Below, one piece after another: positions 1 to 21,290 of a stretch of DNA of 64,000 nt. Origin of the DNA: Pleodorina starrii (lineage: Eukaryota; Chlorophyta; Chlorophyceae; Chlamydomonadales; Volvocaceae); contig BRXU01000005.1 in the NCBI GenBank assembly GCA_030267565.1, positions 4,963,501 to 5,027,500 of the forward strand, in the 5' to 3' direction. Position 1 is the first letter of the stretch, and the number at the start of each line of letters is the position of its first letter. The notes beneath the pieces are model-generated. The model had not been told where the DNA came from and searched no databases. It saw nothing but the letters and a program-made list of their open reading frames with translations. A program made the position numbers and the translations under genes.

Positions 1-415
1 AAACCGCAGCTCGAGTATCATGGTAGAATTTCGGCGGTAACGGAGGTATGTTTTCCTACACGCATCGATGTGCGTGCAGGGCACGGTGCTGCTGTGCTTT
101 GTGATTGAAGATGTCCCGTGTATGTGACACTGTGCGTGTGTGGAAACGCACAAGGGCATCACGTGCGTACCGCGGTATCGAAACAGAAGACAATGAAACG
201 GACAGCTGCCCCAAATACTCCATCCCAGCAAAGCTTACCTGCCTAAATATCCAATGCGCCTCAACGTAACTCCGCAAACGCATGCGTTGCCTCGCTCAAC
301 GTCTGGTATTACCCTGCCTCTCCTGCCCCGGCCGCCCTCCGCGCGCGTCGACCGACGCCCCAACATGCAAAACCAACCCCGTCCACACAGCATCGTCATA
401 TATACATGATCTCAC
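1..415. other. Left edge: intron of the PFOR gene, no exon seen
   Basis: The PFOR exon ending at 416 is followed on the minus strand by a GTGAG donor, so this stretch is intron sequence. I see no continuation of the conserved C-terminal part here, so the last exon or exons (about 160-170 residues in the family) should lie beyond position 1. Confidence 0.6.
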
Positions 416-8757
<8,342 letters not shown>

Positions 8758-9286
8758 CTGCGGGGTATGCATCGTAAACAATTTAGCTGATGAAGGTCGT
8801 CTCAGGCTGTCAGGTTTGGAGCGCGCGCGGACGCCGACGAAGGAAGCGAGCGGCGTGTCGCGATGCAGCATGGCGCACCTTATTCGCTGCGCTGGGCGTC
8901 TCGAGCGGCTTGTTTGCGGCCGTCCCTGATGGACTACTGAAAGGTAGAATGTTGCTGCATGACGTTGCGGCGACATTGCTGTTCGGAGCAGCTGCTGGGA
9001 CTTCGTAAAGCGCCAGCGGGATGGCAGCGCCATCCGGGGGCGTTGCCCCCGCAACGATGCGCTTGTTGAAAGCTCGGCTGCGAGAGTTTTGAACGATGAG
9101 CTTACGGGCAAGATTTATGTCGGGCGAGCGAATCGTATTTATGCCATTTTTCGCCCCGCGCCACGTGTAGGCAAAGATCATAAAAACGGACACGATGCGT
9201 TGAAGGTCTGCTTAGCTTAATTATTAGCTAGCTGCTATAAATGATTATTGAGGCGCAGAGCGAGAGCAGTATTTGCAGTCACATAC

Positions 9287-9422
9287 ATGACAGGAGCCAG
9301 TAGTGTTAGGTTGACCGGGCGCCCGGCAGCAGCACGCTTGTAGAATTCAGCGGACACCTTCATCTTGATGGTAGACTCCATCACTACTGGCGCATCCGCT
9401 TTAGATTTTCCGTGGGAATTGT
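9287..9422 (-). CDS. PFR1: Probable N-terminal exon of the PFOR gene
   Basis: On the minus strand a ...ggttgggCAG acceptor is followed by an open stretch reading PVVMESTIKMKVSAEFYKR and then RPVNLTLLAPV before a GTATGT donor. From memory, algal PFOR has a similar segment (PVV-EST---KVS-EF, LTL-APV) between the transit peptide and the MDGN block, which fits its place just upstream of exon 8757-8568. The phase does not match: this exon ends in phase 2 with the GTATGT donor, while the next begins in phase 0. Either a small exon is missing in 8758-9286 or a weaker donor at 9291 is used. No transit peptide or start codon was found further upstream. Confidence 0.45.
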
Positions 9423-11493
9423 CTGCCCAACCTTATTTGCCTAGGTCAAGCCGAGGTTCCGCAAACCAATGAATTTATTTCTTCAAGAACAGCAGGCAGG
9501 AAGTGGTTATAAATAGGCGGAGTGATCTTTCGCTATATGTGTAAATAGTTCTAGTCAAGAATGAAAAATGCTTTTGTGAAGAACGGCACGATCAGCAGGT
9601 ACCTACCGTCTCGGACTACTACTGTCAGGTGGGCCCTCCGCTAAACGTTCCCGCCAAATTCCCACCAACGGCACCTTTTTGCGTTTGCGCCGCAGCATTT
9701 CTCAAGTTCGCAAATGTGAAGAAGTCGGTCACCAAACTCCACCAGCCTTGACATTCCTGTGTATCTTTTATCAGCCCGCGCGCGTGCGTGCTCGCTCGTT
9801 TTCCGGATTATCTTGTTCCTACCAGCCATGCTCACGCGTGTATCTATGCATGCAGACGCACAACGCCGATCAATGTCGAACCGACCTTGAATCGAACCCA
9901 ATCGAACCCCATGGATCAGCTGCCTGTCAAATGAATGCGCACATGCCATGCCACACGTCGACACGTTGCAGTACCAATCCCGTGTCCTACATACATACAT
10001 ACCCTGTGCAGATGCAGGCATGCGCACATGCATGCCTTTTTGCGCCGGCTTGCTTGGAAGCTGATTGCACATATTTGGGTCTATGTGCATACATCTATAT
10101 GTGCACGTCTTTTGCGAACTCCATTCCAAACGCCCTGTTGTACGAAGGCATCGCGCTGTCTCGCGCTCCGGTCAGAAATCAGGGCAGCCTACTTAGCTTC
10201 ACGCCTATCTGCCCTGTCTCCCCAGCCGGGCTCGCCCTAGACTGTTTGCCTGTTGGGACCCATATTTCAAGGACAGGCGACAAGGCGCGCGCGGCGGCCG
10301 CGGAGGGGCTTCCGAAATGAAAATTTCAACCGCCGCTACTCTTGCCACCGCAGCATATATATCTCCCACTGCCGCCAGCATGAAATAGTTTCACTTGGCA
10401 TGCCCGGCGCGTCCGGCCCAGCCTCACCAAGCCCCCTCGATCAAAACAAGTCATGAATTAGGATAGATGGGTTGGGCACGTGGGCCTGGGCGGGACCATG
10501 CCATCCTGGTCACGGCTGCGGCGGCCGACATACAGCACATAGCCACGGTAGGTAGGTGCCTGCGGGCCACATTAGAAGTTGTAACAAAGCGCATTGCATT
10601 CCGCGATCGATGCTAGCGGTTGGTTCCGTCTGTTGTGGTCGTCAACACAATCAAACAGGCTGACCCGTGGGACGTATGCACATACTTAAACCTACGCTCG
10701 CCGGTCACCGTGTGGGCAAGGAAAGCAAGGAACCAATAAGCCTAATAAGACAGCCCCAAAGTCCGAATCGCGCGCGGCAAATCCGCAAAGGGTTAGGTTT
10801 GTGTCGGACGGAAACGGCTTGCTTGTGCAATAGATGTTTGAGAACCTGACTGAACATGCGATCCAGCACCGACCAGTCGACCACCCCAATGGTAAAACAA
10901 GGGAATATATATTGAAGAAAGTATGCCTGGGGATATGAGTGTGTGAGTAATGAGGAATCGTCGAAGGCTTACATTCTCGCGCGGTGGTCGTCATGACTAC
11001 CGTAACGACCGTGTCAATCGAAAGTGACTCTTACCGGTTTGCTAGAGTCAACTTGCTGCTGGCGGCGGACCGTGTTGGTGACGGTACTGCAAACAGAGAT
11101 ATACAGTACTTCGAAAGGAAAAACGATACGCAATCCCACTGCCAAATCTGCTCTGCCAACATCTGAGAGTCAACGATACAGAAAAAATAAATAAAGTCGC
11201 TTCCCATGATGAGAGTGCAGTCGGTGTACGATGTACGGCGCTCAAAGGCCCTTAAAACGGAACGCCGCCCTGACATGCACAGAGCGAGCTCCTGGTGCGT
11301 GAAAGAAATCAACTTCTGGTTACCAGATTCGTCGCAAGCTTCGATATTTTTTGTCCACATTAAAAAACCGTGCCAAGTACATCTCCCTTCCAGCCAGCTA
11401 CACAAGCAGTCACACCAACCAAGCAACAGGAGCAATTCTATTTGGGACATACTTTTACTTGTCAAAATATAGTTCTTCTTTAAGAATCAAGCC
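9423..11493. other. Spacer between PFOR and the next gene; no gene recognised
   Basis: This is the divergent interval between the minus-strand PFOR gene and the plus-strand gene starting at 11494. It should hold the PFOR first exon and both promoters, but I could not assign any. Short open stretches on both strands show no recognisable domain. Confidence 0.5.
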
Positions 11494-12948
11494 ATGGCGA
11501 AGCAGGTCTTCAAGCGTTGCGCCCGGTGAGCACCACGCTAGCGCTAGCGGGCAGCAGAAGCGAGGAAGGCTACGAAGGCGGCGCGCACTGGCCACATACA
11601 GCGCCACCCCAGGCAAATATCAGTCCGTCGAAATCTTACCGTTATGCTCGTAACAATCCTTCATTCCAGGTGGCTGGACAAGCAGTTCCTCGGCTGCACG
11701 CGCCCGGCGGATTCCGCCGATTCGTTTAGCAACTTCGAAATCCCCAGCATGTGAGTGCAATAATGGACTTGTCACATTAAATGGGATATGAGTTGATCAT
11801 GGTTGCAGTTTGCGACCTTTTCTCCGTTGTATGTGTCGATCGGTGGGACATGGCTAGATCATCAGGGAACAAGATGTCCAGAAATTTACTCCAGCAAGGT
11901 CAATAGAACATGAGAACATTATATTTTTATCAAACGAGTTACGACTTTGGACATACTCGACTCTTGCGTCAAGCAGTACTGCTTAGTTGGCTTCGCATCG
12001 GCCGGCGCGCGCGCGTGGATGCATCTATGTCTTGGATTGAATGATGCTTCACCCAGCGTGATCAATAAATTTATCCCTTCACTTCGTGCTGTTCCCCAAC
12101 GCTCGAGACCAAACGCTGCTGTGTAGGCAACTGCTCATCATGACACGTACGCGTTGTATACTTTCTGTCAACTGCGCAGGCCTGACGCAGTAGCTGCTTC
12201 GTGGCCCAAGGGGATGCGGAACGGCGTTGTGATCTCCGTGGAGGCTGACGGCTGGTCCAGCGGCGGCAACTCGGCCGCCGAGTACTGCGACAGGGCGCGT
12301 TGCGATGCCGCCAGCACCTCTACTGTTGAGGCCGAACTTGAGGCTGAGGTCGATGCAATCATAGACACCTTGGCAGCATCCGGCATCTTCGTTCCAGATC
12401 TGGATCCCCGCGGCGGCAAGCAGGGGCCCCATGGCGCGGCAGCAGCACTTCTTCACCAGTCGACTTACTCCTCGACCTGGTTGGCGTCGCTGCAGGCCCC
12501 GGGCGCTGGCTGCGCTGCTGGCGACAGCAGCAAGCCACAGCGTATGATCATCAAGGCGCATGCCTTCTACAGCGAGCAGCGTGCGGCCAAGGCCCTGGTC
12601 GCGGCCGCCCGCAGCGGCAAGGCCGTGCACGTTCCCACGGAGCGGGATGCCATGCACGAGGTCCGCTCGGCCGTCAAAGCCTCGCTCGCCAGCACCAGCA
12701 CCTCTCTTCAGGCCGCGTCCTCACTCGGAATTTCCTCTTCGTCCTCCAGCGCCCTCGGTCAGCCCGTGCACGTGGAGGTGCGGCCATGCGCGCAAAGGAG
12801 CAGCAGCGGGCCCGACTTCGAGGTTGTAGCCCTTTACCCGTACCACCCCGCCGCCGCCGCCGCCAGCGATGTGCCAACATCCGTCATCGACGACGACGCC
12901 CCGAGCGCACAGCAACGCATCCAAATGTGGCTGTGCGACAGCGAGTGA
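11494..12948 (+). CDS. Unknown protein, three exons, 293 aa
   Basis: Exons 11494-11525, 11670-11750 and 12180-12948 join in perfect phase (882 nt, 294 codons with stop). The protein starts MAKQVFKRCARWLDKQFLG. The start is the first ATG upstream with a good GTGAGC donor right after it; the two introns have donors GTGAGC and GTGAGT and acceptors TTCCAG and GCGCAG. The product has an acidic helical stretch (VEAELEAEVDAIIDTLAASG, about residues 75-95), a basic, Ala-rich middle and a Ser/Ala-rich C-terminal third ending in DDDAPSAQQRIQMWLCDSE. No signal peptide or membrane segment is seen. I do not recognise the family. The short N-terminal exons with Cys and Trp could be a conserved head, the rest looks poorly constrained. 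Confidence 0.75.
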
Positions 12949-14905
12949 CGGTTCAGCCTAAATTATATTTGCGCTGTACATACGTGGGGCGGCGGCAACG
13001 CGTTTGCATGGCTCGGGTTAACTCATGGGGGCGTCGGTCGGTCAAGCGTGCCGGCGAGGTAAAATAGATCGTGAGCTTGGGCGGTCGGTTGGCCGGACGA
13101 GCAACGAATAGGATGTTATAGGGCAGTCCAGTACGCCTTAGTATAATAGGCTCTTTCAATTATACACTTGAGCACACTAGGCCGCGCAGGTGTGATACCT
13201 GCGTATCGATAGCCAGCGCGCGCGCAGCGGGCGGTTGTCCTTGTATACTGCAAACTTATCGCGAGCGTTGCAGGGTTATACTGTTAGCATACTACACGTA
13301 TGCCGTAGACCTATCTAGGGGACGACCATTAGCAAGGGCCAGCGACAAGATGACTACTGATAAAGTCTCACCTGCGCAGTATTTGACACTGCGGTATCAA
13401 CTACGTACCGTGCGGCAGGGAAGTCGTCATGGGAGCGAGTATATGTGTTGGGGGCTGCCATTTTACGCCCTTTGCTTGGTTCGTTTTTATGACAAGTAAA
13501 ATGTATGACTGCGTGGATTGTTTTGGGGAACAATTGCACGGATCTAAATTACGTGCTCGTGGGGGGCGAATAAGGAAGGGTGCGGAGCTGCATGCTGCGC
13601 TGTTGTAAAAATGTCGGCGGGACGGACTACGTGCGTAGCCAGCGGCTGTAGAGGCGGGGTGCGTGTGCGCGGCGGCCTGGCAACAGGCAGCTAATAATGA
13701 GGAAGTCACGATGCCGCTCGGCTTCATAACTTGCTATATATTGTGGCTACTATGACGCGTCCCAGTTCGAGGGCGCTTGGTGTTCATAATCTTGTTTGGC
13801 GACGCTCGAACGTCGGGAATGCTTACTTTTGGACGTGGATAACGGGCGAACGAAGGCAAGCGCACGGCGTCGCAGCGCCTGCGCATCCCGTGCAGCGCTG
13901 TACCTGACAGTGCGTGTTGCATGGGGCATATATGTCCATACATACATAGCCCCTTTGCGATGTTATATTACGTTTCCAGCTGCCAGCTGGTTCGTACGGC
14001 AGGGCCGTACATGGCTAGTGTAAATCGCAGGAGTCCGACGGAAAGAGTAATTTCACACGTTCACACTGTCAATACCCTCGAGTGTCAAGAATCCGATTCG
14101 CATCGCGCGGTAACCAGCAGGCGGCTCGCCTCCACCCACGCACCAACGAAGCAAGCAAACACATACAGTCATTCCTGCTCTTCGCTCGCAGGTATAGCAT
14201 GTTCGTCCGTTTGACCCCTAAGCGGTTATAAGGCAACAACTCATGAACACGCTTTCCTTCAGTGCGTGGATATGATGCTGCTCTAGTTGTATAAATGTTA
14301 CAATGGGCACTAGCAGACCCTCCGGTCCGGCCCGTGGGCCCGCTGGCTTCTCGCTCGAGGGTCTGGAGCCCATAGGAGCCCATTGCAACATGCAATCATC
14401 CATTTCAATGTCCGGACATTGCAGCGCGCGGATGGGAGATAATTACCAAGGAAAGCGCACCCAGGACAACTCATACAAGCTTCGAGCGAGGGAACCCGGC
14501 GGGGGCGGGGCACCACGGCCTAGAAATCTGCGGTGACGCGCGCACGGAGATAGAATCATAAGCCGTGAGCTCCCCACTGTTGCTTGCTTGAGTGTGAATG
14601 CGGGCAACGCAAAGCGGAGACGGCAGAAACATTAAATTAGTAAGCGCACCGAAACCACGCAGAAATGTCTCTCAGACTCGGTCGACGTTGGGCTCCGAAG
14701 CATGATACGACGCACGGCTATACCGGGGTTGCTTTGGTGATCTCTACTTCTCCAAGAACCGCATTTCGCTACAATCCTGTATGCCCTGTCACACAGATGT
14801 AAGTTGTCCAGGCTGCAACTGAAGACTGTCAACGTAAACGGCTTTAAAACGCATCTACGTAATAGCATCTTCATTGCTATAATGTGATGTCGTTCTGTAA
14901 TAATA
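12949..14905. other. Spacer without a recognisable gene
   Basis: About 2 kb between two plus-strand genes. It contains only short, overlapping open stretches on both strands with no domain, no tRNA and no clear tandem array. It should include the terminator of the upstream gene and the promoter of the ankyrin gene. Confidence 0.55.
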
Positions 14906-17189
14906 ATGGACCGCAAGTTTGGGCTCCCGGCATCGTCGGCAACATTGCGCGTTTTTTTGCCGCCCAACTACATCGCGTGCACTTTACGCCTCGTAGACAG
15001 GTTTTCTTATCAGTATTTCAAAACCTTTCGGGATGTTAAGCTTTCACATCCGTCTCCGGCCCACGCGTTCAAGCACAAGTGGCGGGGACCCGACGGATGT
15101 CGGACGCTCACTCTCAAGCAGCGGCAGTCGTTTCTACGCGTAGTGGTAACCAGCGGCAGCGTGGAGAACCTCGAGCTGGCACTGTGGTGCACGGGCCTTC
15201 CCGTCAAAGCTGACCTGCTCGAAGCCGCAGCGGGCGCTGGGCAGCTCAGCAGCTGTGCGTGGCTGCTGCAGCGGGGCTGCCCCTGGGGCGGTGCTCTGGC
15301 GGCCGCGGCGCGGAACGGACACCGGCACATGTGCGAGTGGCTGGTCGCACACGGCTGCCCGATCGACCAGGAAGCCCTGTGCTCCGCTGCGCGCGGCGGC
15401 CACGAGGATTTGGGGCTGCGGCAGCATCTCACCACCACGGTCGTTGACGACAAGCAGATGCTGACGGCGGCTGCAGCGAGCTTCGGCTTACGGGCGTTCG
15501 CAATGGTGTACGATTCCTTCTTGGCACGACGCTTCGCCGAGGCGCAGGACGAATTCGTCATATTCCCCACGTTTCCCTCCGCCCTGGCAGCCGCGGCCGG
15601 CAGCACCACGCCCGACTGGCAGGATAAGGTGGAGCTCCTGGAGGGGCTGGGCTACCCCCGCCACCCCGACGCTTGCGCCGAGGCCGCCGCGCAGCCGGAC
15701 GCGGTTGACCGCCTGGAGTGGCTCCTCCGCCGCGGTTACCCCCTAACCGACCGGGCAGTCGAGAAGTCGGCATCGGCCGGCAACCTGGCTGCCTTGCGCT
15801 TCCTGCTGGAGCAACAACAGCACGTCTGGAGCCCCTCCGCAGCGGTCGTTGGCCTGGCGGCGTTCAACGGTCAACTGGAGATCCTGCAGTACTTTCATTC
15901 GCGCGATCCCCGGAGCGTGAAGCTGCCGACGGTCCTGTTGGATGCCACCCATCAGGACCATCTGCCCGTCGTGGAATGGGCGCTTGTGACGCTGCCGCCG
16001 GCGGGCGCCGGCGCGCCGGTGCTGGTTTCGGAGCAGCTCTCCCGCTGGGCGACGGTGGGGGGCAGCCTGGAGATGCTGGAGTGGCTGCGGGAGAGAGGCT
16101 GGTCGCTGACGTCCGAGCGGATCAACGCCGTTGCCGATGGCGGAAGTGAGATGGTGCTGGAGTGGCTGGTGGAGAGCGGCTGCCCGATGCCGGTGAGGAC
16201 GCACACAAGCAGGGCGTGATCGTGACACATACACACACACGAATTAACACACATACACGGGTGGCTTCCTGGTTGGGATTGCAGGAGGGGGGTTGGAGGT
16301 GCGTGCAAGGCGGCTTTGCGACGATGGTTGCCATTGCGATGGGCAGGGGAAGGGGAGGCCGGGGTAGAGCAATGGAGGGGCGATCGCGGGGCTTGGATAC
16401 TTGGTAGTCGTATTGAGTGGCCGCGAACCCATCCGGATGGGGCTGTTTGCGGGGCAGCTTCCTGCACGCGACTGGCTGGGAAAACGTCTGTGTTGTCGAG
16501 GCGCGAGGGGCCACCCGTGCAGCAGCCCAGCCCCTGAAACCTGCATGGCAATGAACTGTGGCCCCCGTACCACGTCTTCTTGCTGCTCGAATGTTGTCAC
16601 GTCGCAAAGATTCTGCGGAATGCCGAATGCCGGGGATGCAATGCACACGTTGCGTTCCGTTGCTTTTGCACACAGGACACGTTCGCGCGAAGCTGTCCGT
16701 TGCGTTGTTGCTTGTTCGCGGGCAACAGTTTAACCGAAGCCCTGGCCGGGCCCCCCCGGGCGGTGTTTGCGAACTGGGTCGTCCAGCTCTGGCCGGAATC
16801 CGACGCTGCCCCAATGGCAACTCCTTCCGTGCCACCTGTGGTTGCCGTCTCCTGACGGACAAGGCCGGCTCCCTGGTCCCTTTTTGCGTTCTCGCCGCTC
16901 GCAGACGGACGGGCATCCCTACCTTTTGGCCGCCCGGAACGGCGACCTGGCCATGGCGAGCTGCCTGCACCGGCTGGGCTGCCCCTGGGGCCGCAGCCTC
17001 GTGGCGCGCTGCATCGGCGCCAAGTGCCCTGTCCAGGCTCTGCGCCAGCTGGCGGAGCTGGGCTGCCCCGTCGCCTTGGGGGAGGCGGAGCGCGCGTTGG
17101 CACATGTCCCGGAGGAGCCTTACCGCTCGGAGCTTCTGGCCTGGCTAGGCGAGGAGCGACTGCTGCAGACGAAGGCGGGTGTTCTGTGA
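14906..17189 (+). CDS. Ankyrin-repeat protein with F-box-like head, two exons, 523 aa
   Basis: Exon 14906-16192 (429 codons) and exon 16905-17189 (94 codons plus stop) join in phase 0 across a GTGAGG...CGCAG intron with a pyrimidine-rich 3' end. The N-terminus (LPPNYIACTLRLVDRFSYQYF) resembles the short F-box-like helix found ahead of ankyrin arrays in many volvocine proteins. From residue 90 on there are many degenerate repeats of the type WLLQRGCPWGGALAAAARNGH and WLVAHGCPIDQEALCSAARG, including after the splice (YLLAARNGDLAMASCLHRLGCPWG). Such proteins are thought to bind protein partners; the target is unknown. No signal peptide or membrane segment. The family is large and fast-evolving in these algae. 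Confidence 0.88.
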
Positions 17190-19141
17190 TCTATGGGCCG
17201 TCTGGGTAGCGCGCGGGGGCGGGGCCGGGCAGGGGGGCGCTGGAATGGGTTGTTGAAATATGCAGCGCGCAACTCGTGGTCTGGGGCGGAGGCGGGCAGA
17301 TCCGAGGAGTCAGTGCCGCTGTGACTTGTGGGGATGGGGCGCGACTGGCTGGGCGAATGGGGCGAAGGGCTGTCCGTGAAAGCCGTTGCGGCCTGGGCTT
17401 GGGTTGGGTTGTACCGCGTGGTCGAGTACCTCCTATCGCTTGTTGTTGTTGATAAGGCAGGCAGGCACCCGATTCAGGACCGAGACCCCGGGGCATGTTG
17501 GTGTGTTGAGGTCGCGGGGTTGATGGGGGTTATGGTTATGGCATGCAGCAGTAGGTTCCGCAGGTATGCGGTGCGCGCGCGGGCGGTTGCCAGGCTGGCG
17601 CTGTACTCCCCTCTGTCCGATTGGGAGAGGTAGGGCGTAGTCCGCTGGGACGTAGGACTAGCTAGATAGTGATGGGGAAGCATTTCAGAGAAAGCATTTG
17701 CATTTCTGCATCTAGGAAAATGCAAAGATGCATTTCGGTGTCGGGCATTGTTTATGTGCGCCCCCCCCTGCCAACGTGCCCTTGTGTGCAAGCACGGTTG
17801 GGGGATTGCGGTACATGACGCGATGTTAGCCCCTCCGTCGTATTGCGGGCGCCGCGTTGCGATAAAGAGTGTTAAAGTGTGCAAACGAAAGGCGGTGATG
17901 TCGCTACTGGCGTTCCGGTGAGTAGTTGCATTGCCCAACGAATTGTGGTCAACAACGTACGGTACATGAACAACCCTTGGAAAGCAGTTTGGCAGGACCA
18001 TGGCAATGCACAAGCACAACTTTCGCCGGAGACATGCTGCATCGGCGAGGGGGGCCGGCGCCCGGGTCTCCCGAGCTGTTGGATGTGGACTGAGGCCGGG
18101 GGCAGATCCTGGCAGATCGCTCTCGCAACCCTGGTTCGTCTGCTTACGTACCGTGCTGATTTGTTTTTGCCGATCACCGACTCAGGCTAGCGGCGCGAGA
18201 GCCGCGTGGCCATACCGGTATGTGCATTTGGAGCTTGGGATTATTTTCGCCAGTGCTCTTTGGGTGTTGCACCGTCGGTACATTTCTTTGGCCACTTCTG
18301 GTGCACGTGGACGAGATTGTGATAACGTTGACAACGTTGGGCCCACCTGGGTCCACTGGCAACGCCCCTAGGCAGGAGCGTCGAGGGGTGCGCACCTCCC
18401 ATCCGGAGACTAAAGCGGGTGTACGGCAAACCAGGTCTCGACTGAACGGGTGTACGGCAAACCAGGCCTCGACTGAACGTGTCCTGTTGACGATCCGCAT
18501 TCCGTATTTGCCCACCACGACCCGATAGGCATGTTGCACGTGGGGAGGACGCATCAGTCATACCCCGGCCGTGTCAAGGCCCGCCGGGGCACATACCATG
18601 AGTGGCGTGATTTCCCATCGGGGGCAGGGGCCCCTACCGCCCGCACCCCAGCCCACCAGATAGACGTCACCGCAGACAAGTGTGCGAGCAAAGGCCAAAC
18701 CTCCTGAGACGATAATGATTCAAACGAACAAACAGAAGCCAGATCAAATTACTTGTCAGTCAGTCAGTCAGGGACACTTCTTCAGTGCAGCTCCTACGGG
18801 AAGAGCGATGCCCCATGCGTGTCAACAAATGAATTTTTATCAACGCATTTGAGGGAAGCGCGGGGCGCCGTCAGGTCCTCCGCACGACTCTGTGAAGTTC
18901 ATACTACACCACACGCACCATGCGGACACCCCTTAATTGTTATGTACGCCGTACATCCGTACTGCACGGTCCGCTCTGAGCAATACAAGGGAAGGCAGCA
19001 ACTGTCTCACGGCAGCCACATTGTTGGAAAAAAGGAGCAGCAGATGCTTGAGCACCGCAATACAGAAGTGCCGGTATATTTCTTCAGCAGGGAGCGCACA
19101 GTAAGCTGCGCTGACGTCCTGCGCTGACATCCTGCACCCCA
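17190..19141. other. Convergent spacer between ankyrin gene and LIG4
   Basis: The interval separates the 3' ends of two convergent genes. Two near-identical copies of about 31 bp (gtgtacggcaaaccagg...) lie head to tail at 18418-18478 and a short (cagt)n run at about 18753-18770. No coding region is recognised. Confidence 0.55.
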
Positions 19142-21290
19142 TCAAACCGTCACATGATCATCTTCATCGCCTTCGGTGTCATCTCCAGCTGTCAGCGCCT
19201 CAAACACCACGAGCCAGCTCCTTCGCCGCCGCTTACCGCGATGGCCTCCCTCCTTCCTGCCGCTGCTGCCACCGCCCGGGCCGTTGCCGCCCGAGCCGCT
19301 CAAGCTGGAAGCCTGACCAGGCGACCCAAAGGCGCTGCCGCAGCCGCCGCCACTGCCCACCTCGCCGCCGGGGCCGCGGAGCCGCTTGCGGCTATCCGAC
19401 GCGCTGCCCAGCCAAGCCTGACCTGGGCAGCCAGACACGCGCTCCTCCCGTGCCGGCACCCGTGCCGGCACCGGCTCCTCCCACTGGGGTTGGTGCCCCG
19501 GCGCCTCTTGCAGCATAACTGACGGCCGCGCAGCAGACACGCCCGCAGGAAGCGGGCAGTCCGGTGCAGCGCAACGCGCCCCTGTCCCTCCAGTATCGTC
19601 GGGCCGGCCGCTCGCCGCCCGATCCCTGCAGGTCAGCAGCGGCAGCTGCTGCTGCTGCTGCGCTGTCCCGCCGCAAGCGGCCTGCTCGCCACGGCCTGTA
19701 TCCGGCGGCGGGTCGTCCGCTGTCAACCGGACACCCTGCGGATGCGCGTCGACGCCAAGCCCGCTGTCGCCGACGACGCGGACCGCATACGACTTGTCGC
19801 ACACCCGCTCCGAGCCAGTCATGCCGGCGCCCGCCACCGTTGCCCGCGCCGCGCCGCCCACCGAGCTCGACAGCAGGCGCTCGCCAACGGCGGGCACGAG
19901 TACCTGGTGTCCGCAGGACAGCTGGCAGGGAGGAGGCGCCTCCCCTGTCTCTGCCGGGCTGGAGACACTCGCCGCCGCCGCCGCCGCCAGCGGCGGCACG
20001 TCCGTGCGGACTGCGGAAAGGGCTGTCTCTGCCACTTCCTGCCCATGGAGCTTCGGTGTCCCCGGCGTCCTGGCAGTAGGGCCCGGCTGTGCCGGTGGTG
20101 CCCGAGGCTCAGAGGTGCGTCCGGGCCCGGCGAAAGCGGGCATGGTGGGGTGCGCACGGTGGAGGCCGATGGCAGTCCCGCCGGCGACGCCGTCACAACG
20201 CCCCGCATAAACGGACTCATCGTCGTCGTCGTCGTCGTCGTCGTCAGAGGAATCCAGGATGCGGCGAAGAAAGCCGGTGTTGAATCCCAGGCACGGGCGG
20301 GGCTTTGCGGGCGGCGACGACGGCGTGGCTTGACTCCACGTGCCGGGCGTGTGGCCGCAGGAGCTGTGCGCGTCGGCGCCGGCGCCGGCGCCGTGTGGTG
20401 ATGGCCCTGGCGGTGGAGCAAGGCCGCAGGCCGCTGGCCCCGTGTCGACGCCGCGGCAAGCGGAGCCCGGCGGGGAACTGCGCGGCACCTGCAGTCCAGC
20501 TGGACGGCAAGCCACCTGCGGCCCGGGCGGCCCCACGGCCTCCTCCGCGGGCTGCGAGGCCCGGGCAGCCCCGGGGAAGGCAGCGGCACCGGTCTCGCAG
20601 GGTTCGCCCTCGGCCGGACGCTCCGCCGCCGCTTTGGCCGCCGGGCTCGTGCCGCGCGCGGCGCGCAGTCCGCTGTCAGTGTACCGGTATAAGGCCGCGG
20701 CGGGGTCATGCGGCGGTCTCCGCGGCGGCTCCCGCGGGGATTCTGACCCTGGGTCTGTGGTAAGCTGACGCACCACCGGCGGGACGATCCCTGCCGGCAG
20801 GTCTGCGACTGGCTTCGTGTGATCTGGCTTCTTCGGTTCATCCAGGCTGGCGCCGCCGCATGCGTGCTGGTGCGCAGCCGTCAAGCCGCCGGTCCGTAGC
20901 GCCACAGCGTCGCCCACCGAGCCTTTCTTGGAAGGCGACGGCGCCAAGGCGTGAGGACGGCACCAAGGCGCGTGCGGCGGCGCCAGCCTGGGCGGGTATA
21001 GCGCCTCCGGAAGCCGCACGAAGCCGCCGCCGTAATCCTGCGGCGCGCCATCCTCGCTACCACACTCGCCATCCTCGTCATCCCCACTGTCCTCAGCGCC
21101 TTCTCCAGCGGTGTCTGCGCCGGGCGAAGCCAGCGGCCTTCCCGCCGCGTCCGCAGCCGTCTGGTTAGACGGCTCGCCGTCGTTTCCCGCCCGGCCGCCG
21201 GCGCTGCTGGTCCGACGTGCGCTGTTCTCCCGGTCCCTCCCTGCAGCCGCTGTGGCCCGCTCCGCCTCGCGCAGGCAGTCCCGAATCCAT
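19142..21290 (-). CDS. LIG4: LIG4 last exon: end of BRCT2 and 700-residue low-complexity tail
   Basis: After a CCTGCAG acceptor the exon opens with WIRDCLREAERA, the closing helix of BRCT2, and then runs 715 codons to TGA at 19142-19144. The tail is rich in Pro, Ala, Gly and Ser with acidic patches (GDDEDGECGSEDG, a run of nine Asp at about 20219-20247, and GDDTEGDEDDHVTV at the end). Plant LIG4 also carries an extended acidic, basic tail after BRCT2, but this one is much longer. No separate domain is visible. Confidence 0.75.

Noticed and set aside
19742..20401. Plus-strand ORFs in the LIG4 tail region
   Set aside because: Shadow frames of GC-rich low-complexity coding sequence, rich in Arg, Pro and Ala without domains.
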